NCBI GenBank assembly: GCA_946407715.1
Contig: CAMJPH010000003.1
Location: forward strand, 1 to 64,000
DNA from: an uncultured Bacteroidales bacterium
GTDB taxonomy: Bacteria; Bacteroidota; Bacteroidia; Bacteroidales; WCHB1-69
DNA: 64,000 nt
Direction of reading: 5' to 3'
The translations under genes and the position numbers were made by a program. Every line of letters starts with the position of its first letter. The first letter of the stretch is position 1. A model generated the notes under the pieces. The model did not search any database. It was not told where the DNA came from and worked only from the letters and a program-made list of their open reading frames with translations. Below, piece by piece: positions 18,453-28,200 of the stretch.

Positions 18453-18453
18453 G

Positions 18454-18528
18454 CCCCACACTGCGCTTCGCTTGTGTGGGGTTATTAGCGCTTCGCGCGT
18501 CTTGCCCCTCCGGGGCTGCTCAAGGAAG
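18454..18528. repeat. Dispersed GC-rich intergenic repeat, copy A
   Basis: A 75-base element holding two internal hairpins: CCCCACAC...GTGTGGGG and GCCCCTCCGGGGC. The same sequence, inverted and with few differences, occurs at 56222-56296, and a diverged copy follows there at 56297-56366. Confidence 0.8.
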
Positions 18529-18590
18529 AGGTTTGATCCCCCCCTGCCCTTCGGGCATCCCCCTAAAGGGGGGAATGGTCCTTCGCCCCA

Positions 18591-18665
18591 TTCATTATTC
18601 AACATTCATCATTCAGAATTCATCATTCAGAATTATTCTACATTTTACATTCTTCATTCTACATT
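18591..18665. repeat. Heptad repeat array between rseP and nadA
   Basis: About ten 7-base units of the ATTCATC/ATTCAGA/ATTCTAC type. The array touches the 3' end of rseP. Confidence 0.7.
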
Positions 18666-20058
18666 ATTTGAAGATGAACCGTCGGAAGTCCAGCCCCAAC
18701 GCATAGACCATCAAGGCGATGAGCAGGACGAAGCCGATGGTGTTGGCGACGCTGAGGAATTTGTCGGAGGGCTTCTTGCCGGTGATCATCTCCACGAGGA
18801 TGAAGAGGATGTAGCCGCCGTCGAGACCCGGGATCGGGATGATGTTCATGAAGGCGAGGATGATGCCTAAAAGGGCGGTCATGCTCCAGAAGCGGTACCA
18901 GTCCCACACTTTCGGGAAGATGCTGCCGATGGTCAGGAAGCTGCCCAACTGCGTGGCACCCTCCTTCGTGAACACAATCTTGAATTGCTTGACGTAGTTG
19001 CCTAACGTACTGAATCCCTGTGAGATGCCAGTAGGGATGGACTGCCAGAAGGTGTAGTCCACATGCACCACGTCGAAGAAGTCGGAGGGCTGACGGTAGG
19101 CCACGCCCATGTTGCCGACAGAGTCGAGGGTGAGCATCGTGTGACAGAGACTGTCGCCACGCATGTAGTCGATTTGCAACTCGTTGTTCTTGTTCTCGTT
19201 GAAGACGTTTTTGAAATCGAAGAAGCAGAACATCGTGGAGTCGTTGATGCCGACGAGCGAGTCGCCCTTCATCAATCCGGCCTTTTCCGCCGGTGTGCCT
19301 GCCAACACGCTGTCGATGACGAACGGGATGCGGTAGTTGCAGAACAGCGATGAGCTGCCCGCGCCAACTACCTTTCTGGGCAGGTCTTTCGGGATGTTGA
19401 TGACCACTTCCTCTCCGTCGCGCTCCACCGTCACGGTTTTCACGTTGTCGAGAAGCACCGTGTTGGCGAAGTCTCCGAGGGTCTTCGGATGCGTGGTATC
19501 AACCAAGAGCACTTTGTCACCGTTTTGGAAGCCGGCATCCTGCATCTCCTGCGAGAATTCCAGACCGTATTTGGCGTTTTCGAGCGGGATGTAGTCGTTG
19601 CCCCACGTGAAGCACATCAATATATATATAATGATAGCCGTGAGGAAATTGACCAAAACGCCGCCGATGATGATGAAAAAGCGCTGCCATGCGGGTTTCG
19701 CGCGGAACTCCCACGGATGCACCTCGCTGCTCAAGTCGCTGGCTTTGGTGGTCTCATCCACCATGCCGTTGATGGAGCAGTAGCCGCCGAGGGGCAGCCA
19801 GCCGAGTCCCCATTCGGTGGATTCGGGATGGTTGGCCCACTCTTCGGGCACCTTGCCGGAGAAGAAGCTGAAGTGCATCTTCCCGTTGAAACGCTTCATC
19901 CGAATTAGCGAAAGCCCTGGATTGAAGAAGACGTAGAACTGATCTACTCGGGTCTTGAAGATTTTCGCGAAGGTGAAATGCCCGAGCTCGTGGGTGACCA
20001 CGAGGAACGTCAAGCTGGCCAAGAGGCCGAGGATTTGCATTGATATACCCATTTTCAA
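18664..20058 (-). CDS. rseP: RIP metalloprotease RseP (site-2 protease)
   Basis: A 464-residue inner-membrane zinc protease. H-E-L-G-H-F is in the first helix (about residue 24), a PDZ-like domain lies in the middle, and N-I-I-P-I-P-G-L-D-G-G is in the C-terminal membrane part, giving the third zinc ligand. RseP cleaves within membranes, classically anti-sigma factors after a first cut by another protease. The exact start is uncertain (ATG at 20058, 20052 or 20040). It lies between pyrF and nadA on the same strand, separated from both by repeat-filled gaps. Confidence 0.95.
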   Translation of the reverse strand: MKMGISMQILGLLASLTFLVVTHELGHFTFAKIFKTRVDQFYVFFNPGLSLIRMKRFNGKMHFSFFSGKVPEEWANHPESTEWGLGWLPLGGYCSINGMVDETTKASDLSSEVHPWEFRAKPAWQRFFIIIGGVLVNFLTAIIIYILMCFTWGNDYIPLENAKYGLEFSQEMQDAGFQNGDKVLLVDTTHPKTLGDFANTVLLDNVKTVTVERDGEEVVINIPKDLPRKVVGAGSSSLFCNYRIPFVIDSVLAGTPAEKAGLMKGDSLVGINDSTMFCFFDFKNVFNENKNNELQIDYMRGDSLCHTMLTLDSVGNMGVAYRQPSDFFDVVHVDYTFWQSIPTGISQGFSTLGNYVKQFKIVFTKEGATQLGSFLTIGSIFPKVWDWYRFWSMTALLGIILAFMNIIPIPGLDGGYILFILVEMITGKKPSDKFLSVANTIGFVLLIALMVYALGLDFRRFIFK

Positions 20059-20065
20059 TTATTTT

Positions 20066-20142
20066 AGGACTTAAGACCATGGACTGTGGAAAGGATGTAC
20101 ACTTAATTCTTAAGTCCAGAGTCTCAAGCCTCAAGTCTTTAG
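20066..20142. repeat. Inverted heptad array between pyrF and rseP
   Basis: Left units GGACTTA, AGACCAT, GGACTGT and right units TTAAGTC, CAGAGTC, TCAAGCC, TCAAGTC, TTTAGTC are roughly complementary, so a transcript could fold into a long irregular hairpin. Confidence 0.65.
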
Positions 20143-20153
20143 TCTATAAAGTA

Positions 20154-21017
20154 TTACAACCATTTACGGATGTCGTCGCGCATGTGGATGGCTTCGGCGC
20201 GGGCGCAGTCGGCGAAGTGGGCTGCTCCGTTGTCCTGCTTGCGGTAGGCGAGGAGGATGCCACGGGAGGAGTTGACCACGCCGCCGTTGCCGTTGCGGAG
20301 GTACTTGGCGATGTCCTCGGCCTTGCCGCCTTGGGCGCCGTAGCCGGGGATGAGGAAGAAGGTGGTGTCGAGCATCTGTCGGATTTCCGCCGCCTCGTCG
20401 GGGTGGGTGCAGCCCATCACGCCGCCGATGGCCGAGTAGCCGCATTCGCCGATGAAGTTTTTGCCCAACTGTTGCAGCTTCTCGCCCACGACATGATAGA
20501 CGCGCTTGCCGTTCTCCGTGGGCAGGTACTCGATGTCCTTCGCACCCTCGTTGGAGGTGCGGATGAGTACGAACACGCCCTTGCCGTTATCTTTGATGTA
20601 AGGAAGATACGGGGACAGACTGTCAAGGCCCATATACGGACTCAGTGTGATGAAGTCGGCCTCGAACTCGCCGGTAAAGTGCGCTTTGGCGTACATTTCG
20701 GCGGTTTTGGCGATGTCGCCGCGCTTGATGTCGGCGATGATGACGGCCCTTTTCTCGCGCAGATAGGCGAGGGTGCGGCAGTAGGCGCGAAGTCCAGCCA
20801 TGCCGTAAGCCTCGTAGTACGCAATCTGCACCTTGTAGCAGGCACTCACGTCCAATGTGCTGTCAATGATGGCCTTGTTGAAGGCGAACAGTCCGTCCTC
20901 AATGTTAGGGAATTGCTGTGCGAGCTGTTCGGGAAGGTAGGTGACATCCGTGTCCAACCCCACGCACACATGACCTTTTTCGGCCACGCTGGCAAATAGT
21001 TTGTCGATATTTGACAT
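20154..21017 (-). CDS. pyrF: Orotidine 5'-phosphate decarboxylase
   Basis: A 287-residue enzyme making UMP from OMP, the last step of de novo pyrimidine synthesis. It is of the longer type-2 form: V-C-V-G-L-D-T-D near the start and the catalytic A-D-I-K-R-G-D-I-A segment near residue 93. The start at 21017 was chosen because in-frame upstream codons are made of heptad repeats and would add a meaningless extension. It lies downstream of the OmpR-type regulator on the same strand, with a hairpin-forming repeat between them. Confidence 0.95.
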   Translation of the reverse strand: MSNIDKLFASVAEKGHVCVGLDTDVTYLPEQLAQQFPNIEDGLFAFNKAIIDSTLDVSACYKVQIAYYEAYGMAGLRAYCRTLAYLREKRAVIIADIKRGDIAKTAEMYAKAHFTGEFEADFITLSPYMGLDSLSPYLPYIKDNGKGVFVLIRTSNEGAKDIEYLPTENGKRVYHVVGEKLQQLGKNFIGECGYSAIGGVMGCTHPDEAAEIRQMLDTTFFLIPGYGAQGGKAEDIAKYLRNGNGGVVNSSRGILLAYRKQDNGAAHFADCARAEAIHMRDDIRKWL

Positions 21018-21025
21018 GTTTATTA

Positions 21026-21091
21026 CGGTTTGCGATTTGCGATTTGCGATTTGCGGTTTGCGAATATTCGTAAACCGCAAACCGCAAAACG
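21026..21091. repeat. Inverted heptad array between the response regulator gene and pyrF
   Basis: Left arm: CGGTTTG, three CGATTTG, CGGTTTG. Centre: CGAATATTCG. Right arm: TAAACCG, CAAACCG, CAAAACG. The arms are complementary over about 20 bases, forming a strong stem that begins right after the regulator's stop codon. Confidence 0.85.
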
Positions 21092-21093
21092 AT

Positions 21094-21870
21094 TTAATTC
21101 TCCAGTACTCTCATCATGAAACCCGTGCCGTGGATGTTGCAGATTTCCACGGTCGGTTGGAAGCCGTCTTTGTATTTCACTTTTCGTTCACCGTCCTTCT
21201 TGGGCAGGATTTTGTCTTCATAATCGATGAGGATGTAGCCGCGGAGTTTGGTCATGAACACGTCCATGCTGCGGCTTGTTGTGTTGTCGTCTTCACCCCA
21301 TACTTCGCGAAGGATGATTTCACGTGGCACAAGTTTGTTCTTGTGGTCAAGCAGCAATTTCAGCAGTTCGCACTCCTTGCGGGTCAGCGTACGTGTGATT
21401 TTTGGGTGGATGAGTTGCATTTCCGTGTAATTGAGAGTGAAGTTCCCGAACTTGATGCTTTCATCCTCATTCACGTATTCGCGAGGTGCGTTGTTCTGGC
21501 AGCGGCGCAGTATGGCTTGCATGCGTAATCCCAACTCCTCGATGCTGAAGGGTTTGGTAATATAGTCGTCGCACCCAAGGTTGAACCCTTTGATACGCGC
21601 TTCTTTGGAGGTGTATGAGGAAAGGATAATGATTGGCACATTTTTGTCCAGCTTCCGCATGTTTTGCAACAGCTTGTATCCGTCGTAATTCTTGAGTGCA
21701 ACATCGATAATACAGATGTCGAACAGCCCTTTGTTGAAGGATTTGTTTGCGTCAAGCCCCCCGTTGTAATCAATCACGTCATATCCTGACATTTCCAAAT
21801 AATCCTTTATCACATGCCGCAGATTGTCACTGCTGTCCACTAACATCACTCTTTCTTTTTTTAACTTCAT
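21094..21870 (-). CDS. OmpR-family response regulator
   Basis: A 258-residue two-domain protein. The receiver domain has the phosphoacceptor D56 (C-I-I-D-V), S84/S85 and K106 (I-T-K-P-F). It is followed by a winged-helix DNA-binding domain with R-T-L-T-R-K-E-C-E-L-L-K-L-L and later V-W-G-E-D-D. No histidine kinase is adjacent, so it is an orphan here. The layout resembles RprY-type regulators of Bacteroidales, but I cannot assign it. A clear promoter lies 118 bases upstream, giving a long leader. Confidence 0.9.
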   Translation of the reverse strand: MKLKKERVMLVDSSDNLRHVIKDYLEMSGYDVIDYNGGLDANKSFNKGLFDICIIDVALKNYDGYKLLQNMRKLDKNVPIIILSSYTSKEARIKGFNLGCDDYITKPFSIEELGLRMQAILRRCQNNAPREYVNEDESIKFGNFTLNYTEMQLIHPKITRTLTRKECELLKLLLDHKNKLVPREIILREVWGEDDNTTSRSMDVFMTKLRGYILIDYEDKILPKKDGERKVKYKDGFQPTVEICNIHGTGFMMRVLEN

Positions 21871-21988
21871 AACAATCGTTTTTTTATATTTGTAATTCTT
21901 TTTTTAATTTTTACAACGCTTTAAAGTAAAGTGTTTTCTGAAAATCTTTCATAATCATGAATAAAACACTCCCCCAACAAAACAGCTG

Positions 21989-21996
21989 CAAAGATA
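21989..21996 (-). promoter_or_regulatory. -7 promoter element of the response regulator gene
   Basis: TATCTTTG followed by CAGC on the minus strand, giving a leader of about 110 bases that is strongly AT-rich. Confidence 0.75.
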
Positions 21997-22273
21997 AAAA
22001 AAAAAAATCAATGTTTCATCTTTATTTAAAAAATTCTGTAAAAAAGAAATGTTGAGATAAAAAAAACGAAACCACCGCAAAATTACATTGGGCTACGGAT
22101 ATAGTGTAAGTATTTGGATTCAAGAAAATTACCAACTGCCATACAATAAGTTTTGTTTTACACGAAAAGATACCTTATAACAAAAAGGCACGCCGCTCTA
22201 ATCCCTAAGCTGTGTATAATATTCTCAATAGGGATGGGAAAAATTTCGCATGGCATTCAGAAAAGTTGCTACA
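21997..22273. other. AT-rich gap without recognisable gene
   Basis: No open frame with coding character on either strand. It contains poly-A runs and an imperfect inverted repeat (ATCCCTA at 22201, TAGGGAT at 22229) that could help end transcription of the giant surface-protein gene, but no T tract follows on the minus strand. Confidence 0.4.
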
Positions 22274-25200
22274 TTATAGTTTCAGTAACTTGAATGTGTG
22301 CAGTCGATTTCCGATTGTGATTTTCAGGAAGTAAACGCCACTTGATACGGACACATGTAAGACATCGGAAACAACATCCGTGAAATTGTATGTACGGGAA
22401 AGGAGTAGTTTGCCGTTGACGTTATAAAGGGCTGCGTCGATTTCGTTTGGAGAAGATGCGTTTATAAATATAACGATTTCATCTCCAGTGATGTAAGCTT
22501 CTACAATGTCTGAATCAAATGATTCGGTTGATGTAAGATAGTCGTTCCCGTAGTAAGAGCGGTTGGCACAGCTTTGATCATCTTCGTAGGTAATGTAAGT
22601 TTCTACCCAATAGTAGTATGAGAGCGTGTCAATGCCGAACGTGAACTGGTTGTAATTATGATCACCATCCAAGGTGAATTCTTCGAGTGTGTGGCGATTA
22701 GTATATCCCCAGCGATAGTGTACATCTCCGTGTTCGGAATACACTTGTTTGCATACAAGGATGTTGGAGTTTACTTTGCGGCGCACGATGGTGGTGTCAG
22801 GAGCAAAATGTTCACTTACTGTCACGGGTAAAGAGGTTTCGGCAAGGCAGATGTTTTGGTAGTCGATGACTTGCATGGTGAGGAGTGAGAAACCACTGTT
22901 CAGCTCATGTAAAGTCACCGATGGCGTGTTTTCAGCCAATAGCAGATTGTTCCAGAACCAGTTGTAATGATAGTTGTTGTCAGAAATGTTGTAACGATAG
23001 GTGGCGAATTGGTTTCTACAGATGAGGGTGTCACCTTGAATGGTTGATAATTCAGGTTTTTCCACAACCGTCAGGTGCAGTGTGTCCACGCTCGGACAAC
23101 CGTTGCCATTGGTGTAGAGATAAGTGTAGGTGCCGGACTGCGTGTAAGTTGTGCCGTGCCAGACAAAGTTTTCGCACACAGTCTCTGTTTGGACATTATA
23201 CGTGCCGTAATTGATCGTCAGGTGCAGGGTATCGACGCTCGCGCATCCGTTAGCATTGGTGTAGGGGTAAGTGTAGGTGCCTGACTGCGTGTAAGTCGTG
23301 CCGTGCCAGACAAAGCTTTCGCAAGCGGTCTCTGTTTGGACATTATGCGTACCATGGTTGATCGTCAGAAGCAGGGTATCCGCGCTGGCACATCCGTTGC
23401 TGTTGATGTAAGGATAGGTATAGGTGCCTGACTCTGTGTAAGTCGTTTCATGCCAGACAAAGCTTTCGCAAGCGTTTTCGATTACAACATTATGCGTGCC
23501 GTAGTTGACGGTCAGGTGCAGAGTGTCCACGCTCGGACAACCATTGCCATTGGTGTAGGGATAAGTGTAGGTGCCGGATTGCGTGTAAGTTGTGCCGTGC
23601 CAGACAAAGCTCTCGCACACAGTCTCTGTTTGGACATTATACGTGCCGTAATTGATTGTCAGGTGCAGGGTATCTACGCTGGCGCATCCGTTAGCATTTG
23701 TGTAGGGGTAAGTGTAGGTGCCTGACTGCGTGTAAGTTGTGCCGTTCCAGACAAAGCTTTCGCAAGCGGTTTCTGTTTGGACATTATGCGTGCCGTAGTT
23801 GATTGTCAGATGTAGGGTGTCCATGCTGGCACATCCATAGCTATTGATGTAAGGATAGGTATAAGTGCCTGACTGTGTGTAAGTCGTTTCATGCCAGACA
23901 AAGCTTTCGCAAGCTGTCTCGGTTTCGGCATTATGTGTGCCGTAGTTGACGGTCAGGTGCAGGGTGTCCATGCTCGGACAACCATTGTCATTAGTATATG
24001 GATAAGTATAGATGCCGGATTGCGTGTAAGTCGTGCCGTGCCATACAAAGTTTTCGCAAACAGTCTCTGTTTGGACATTATGTGTGCCGTAGTTGATTGT
24101 CAGGTGCAGGGTATCTACGCTGGCGCATCCGTTAGCATTAGTGTAAGGGTAAGTGTAGGTGCCGGACTGCGTGTAAGTCGTGCCGTGCCAGACAAAGCTT
24201 TCGCAAGCGGTCTCTGTTAGGACATTATGCGTGCCGTAGTTGATTGTCAGATGTAGGGTGTCCATGCTGGCACATCCATAGCTATTGATGTAAGGATAGG
24301 TATAAGTGCCTGACTGTGTGTAAGTCGTTTCATGCCAGACAAAGCTTTCGCAAGCTGTCTCGGTTTCGGCATTATGTGTGCCGTAGTTGACTGTCAGGTA
24401 CAGGGTGTCCATGCTCGGACAACCATTGTCATTAGTATATGGATAAGTATAGGTGCCGGACTGCGTGTAAGTTGTGCCGTGCCAGACAAAGCTTTCGCAC
24501 ACAGTCTCTGTTTGAACATTGTGCGTGCCGTAATATACCGTCAAATGCAGACTCACAATACTGTCTGCACCATGAATGTCCACATATTGCCGTGTGTAAT
24601 CGCCCGACTGCGTATAAATCGTCCCGTCCCACTCATAGGATTCACAGGCAACATCTGAAAAATCGTGGAAGGAAGAGTAGTAAACCGTTAGGTGCAGGGT
24701 GTCCACTTGAGTACAACCATTGGCATCATTATGTGAATAGAAATAGTCGCCGGAGGTCGTGTATGTTTCCCCGGTCCCATTTGTCCATACAAACGAGTTA
24801 TATGCAGTCACGGTGTTGGATTGGTGGACAGGGTTGTTGATAGTCAGTTTGAGTGTGTCCACACTGGCGCATCCGTTGCCATTGGTGTAGGGATAAGTAT
24901 AGATGCCGGATTGCGTGTAAGTCGTGCCGTGCCATACAAAGCTTTCGCAAACAGTCTCTGTTTGGACATTGTGCGTGCCGTAGTTGATTGTCAGGTGCAG
25001 GGTATCTACGCTGGCGCATCCGTTAGCATTAGTGTAAGGGTAGGTGTAGGTGCCTGACTGTGTGTAAGTCGTGCCGTGCCATACAAAGCTTTCGCAAGCG
25101 GTTTCGTTTTCGACATTATGCGTGCCGTAGTTGACTGTCAGGTGTAGGGTGTCCACGCTGGTGCATCCGTTGCTGTTGACGTAAGGATAGGTATAGGTGC

Positions 25201-28200
25201 CAGACTCTGTGTAAGTCGTTTCATGCCAGACATAACTTTCGCAAGCGGTCTCTGTTTGGACATTGTGCGTGCCGTAGTTAATGGTAAGGTTCAGGGTTAC
25301 CACAGAATCGCATCCGAAGTAACTTTGGCGGTGCCACGTGTATTGTCCTGAAACGCTGCCTGCAGCGAACAGGGTATCATAATAGGTATATGGGAGTTGT
25401 TCGCTACAAAGGTTTAAAGTGTCAGAGATATTATATATCGGTGCTACGAAAATGGTAGTGTCCGCCTCAATGAGGCATCCGTAGGTGTTCGACACGGTGA
25501 GTTGGTATGTTGCGGTGGCATCGAGGGTCACAACAGTGGATTCTGTGGTGTCGCCAGTGTTCCAATCGAACAGCGGTGCTGTTCCGCTCAGCGTGTCATA
25601 CCAGAACAGATTGCCTTGCAGACAACAGGAAGTCAAGGTGACGGTTTCGCCTTCGCATTGGACATCCTTGTCGGCCACGATGGTTATTTCAGGTACATCC
25701 ACAACCAAAAGGGTCAGGGTGACGGTACTGTCGCAACAGGTTTGGGAGACGTACTGGTGAATGAACACCGTATATTCTTTCTGAACGCTGTCAATGTCAA
25801 AGCCGTAGCCATGGTAGGGTTGCCCAACTCCGCACACCGTGTCCGTGATCTGAATATAATAGACAGGCTGTGGGTGTACGGCAAGTGAGAAAGAGGCATT
25901 CCCGCAAGAGTTGGTGCCGGTGAGGGTGATGAGGCCTTCTTCCACGTTCTCGGAAAAATAAACAGTCACTTGCTCTGTACCTTGCCCAGACCAGATAAAA
26001 GCACCGTCAGGAACAGTCCAAATGATGTCTGATAGTCCGGAAAGTGTGTCTATAAAATAATCGTAAGTGCCTCCGACACAAATGTTTTCCTGACCGTGGA
26101 TGCCGTACATGTCGTTGATGTTGGGTGTCACCAACAGGTGCAACTCCGTGATGCTGTCACACGGCATCCGATTGGTGGTGTTCGTCAGCAGGTAAGAACC
26201 TTGTTCGGGCGACAGCAAATCGAAGCCGTATCCGTGGTAGTCGTTGCCGGCGCAGATGGTGTCGTAGAATGGGAACACCTGTTGCAATACCAAGAGTTCC
26301 AACACGTATGAACTGTCGCAATCCACCCCGGGAATCTCCACATTGCGCGTGACGGTGACAAGTCCGATGGTATCAGCTACATAGTCGAAACCGTGCAGTG
26401 TGTAATGCTCGCCTTGGCACACGGTGTCAGTATAAATAATATTGTAACCTTCGTGAATAATAAGTTGGGCGTAGATGGTGGAACAGTGTACGCCATACTC
26501 ATCCGTCATGAAAACTGTCATGGAAACCGTGTGAGTGCCGGCGGATGTGTAGAGGTGGGTCAGATGCATTCCCTGCTGGTTGCTGGAGCTGTCGCCAAAG
26601 TTCCACACCACGCTGTCACAGGGGTAATTGACGGAGGCGTCAAAGGTGATTTCCTCGTAGGCACAGAAATTGTTGTTTTCTAACTCTGTGCTGAGGATAT
26701 GGTTCACATAAAGTTGCTGGCTCAACACTTCGGCCTTGGAACCGACCGAGTAGGCGTAGGATTCGCAGTGCCCTGTGCCGTAAACGTGCGCCACCAGACC
26801 ATGGCTGCTGGCAAGGGTGTGCGTGCCGTGGGGGATGAAAAGCCGGGCGTATGCGAACATCGGGTTGGAGGGTACTGGCTGGAACTGGTTCAGGATGGAG
26901 ACACCGTCAAGGGTGATTGCCGCATCTGGGGATGTAGGAATCACCACGTTGACGCAATGCTGGGTGATGTTCGGCGTGTTGAAAGTGGAGAAAGTGATCT
27001 CTTGGATACGTTGTTCCACAGGCGAAATCCAAACCATGGAGGGGTCGCCCCGGTAGTCGTCGTTGACGTTTGGAAGTCCACCAGGGATATAGAGGTAGGT
27101 GGCGCAGGCGTTAGAGGTCTCCAGGAAGCAAACTGGGTTCGCGGTGTCAATTTGAAATTCGTAGGAGTTGTTGGCTTGCAGCGTGGTCAGATAGTTCCCG
27201 TCCTTGGTGATGATGGTGTTGTCCATAGCTGCGGTAACTTTCACTCTGTCGTAGGGCATCCCCAACGTATTGGTGATCACGAATCGCCGTCCCCAAAGCT
27301 GTGTTCCGAAAGCCTGCTCCACGATGTGGTCGCACCATGTGTATCCGACTGGAATATTGGCACATACGTTTCCGCTAAAGACTGCAATGGGTTTCAGCGG
27401 ATCGGTGGAGCGGACTCTTGATCCCGAAAGGTCGCCCGTTACGCCGCCATGCTCAGACAGCACCAGATAGGTCTGCCCTTGGTTAAGTGTCACTGTGTAG
27501 GGTGCGTAGGCAGGGCGTGAGTCGGACGTGTTTTGCGAGGGGATAATCTCCACCGTGGTGGAATCGGCGGTGGCCACGATGAGGAACTCGGTGTTCATCA
27601 TCGGGGTGTATGATTGGGTGATGTACTCGTTCGACAGTGCGGGCACCGGCAGGATATTCGTGACATCGTAGGTGAAATCCTCGAAATTAGAGGCATACAG
27701 GGAAATGTCGTCTGTGGCGGTCACGAAAAGACCGTAATTGGTCACCTCGCCGGGAGTGTTGCAGTAAGCCTGCGAGTTCGGGATGGCGATAAGGGTGGTT
27801 TGGTTAGCCGATACTTGGAAAGAGGTGTTCCAACCTGTGTTCGGGTTGCTGACAGTGCCCGAACAGTCCGTCTGCGAGGAAACCAGCAAGGAGAGTTGCG
27901 GAGGGTTTTTGTAATTCCGCATAAAAGAGACCCAAAACTGCCGTCCTGAAGTGGATGGGGAACCCTGGGAGTTTTCCACCACATCGGTCGGGTCGATGCA
28001 GATGGTGGCGGAGTCTATCCATGGACAGTTGCCGCCCCATGTGGCCGTCACTGTATAGCAGGTCTGCACTAACGGATTGACAGTCACGGACCCGGTTGTC
28101 TCGTTGCTGTGTGACCACTGGTATGTTTCGCCGCCAGAAGCCGTCAGAATAGTGATGTTGCCGCTGCAGTTGTCGTTGCTCACCGTGTTGGCCGTGAGCG

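Noticed and set aside
23055..25290. Regular direct repeats that could be mistaken for a CRISPR array
   Set aside because: The repeats are contiguous, 147 bp long, have no unique spacers, and keep one long open frame with conserved cysteines. No cas genes are near.
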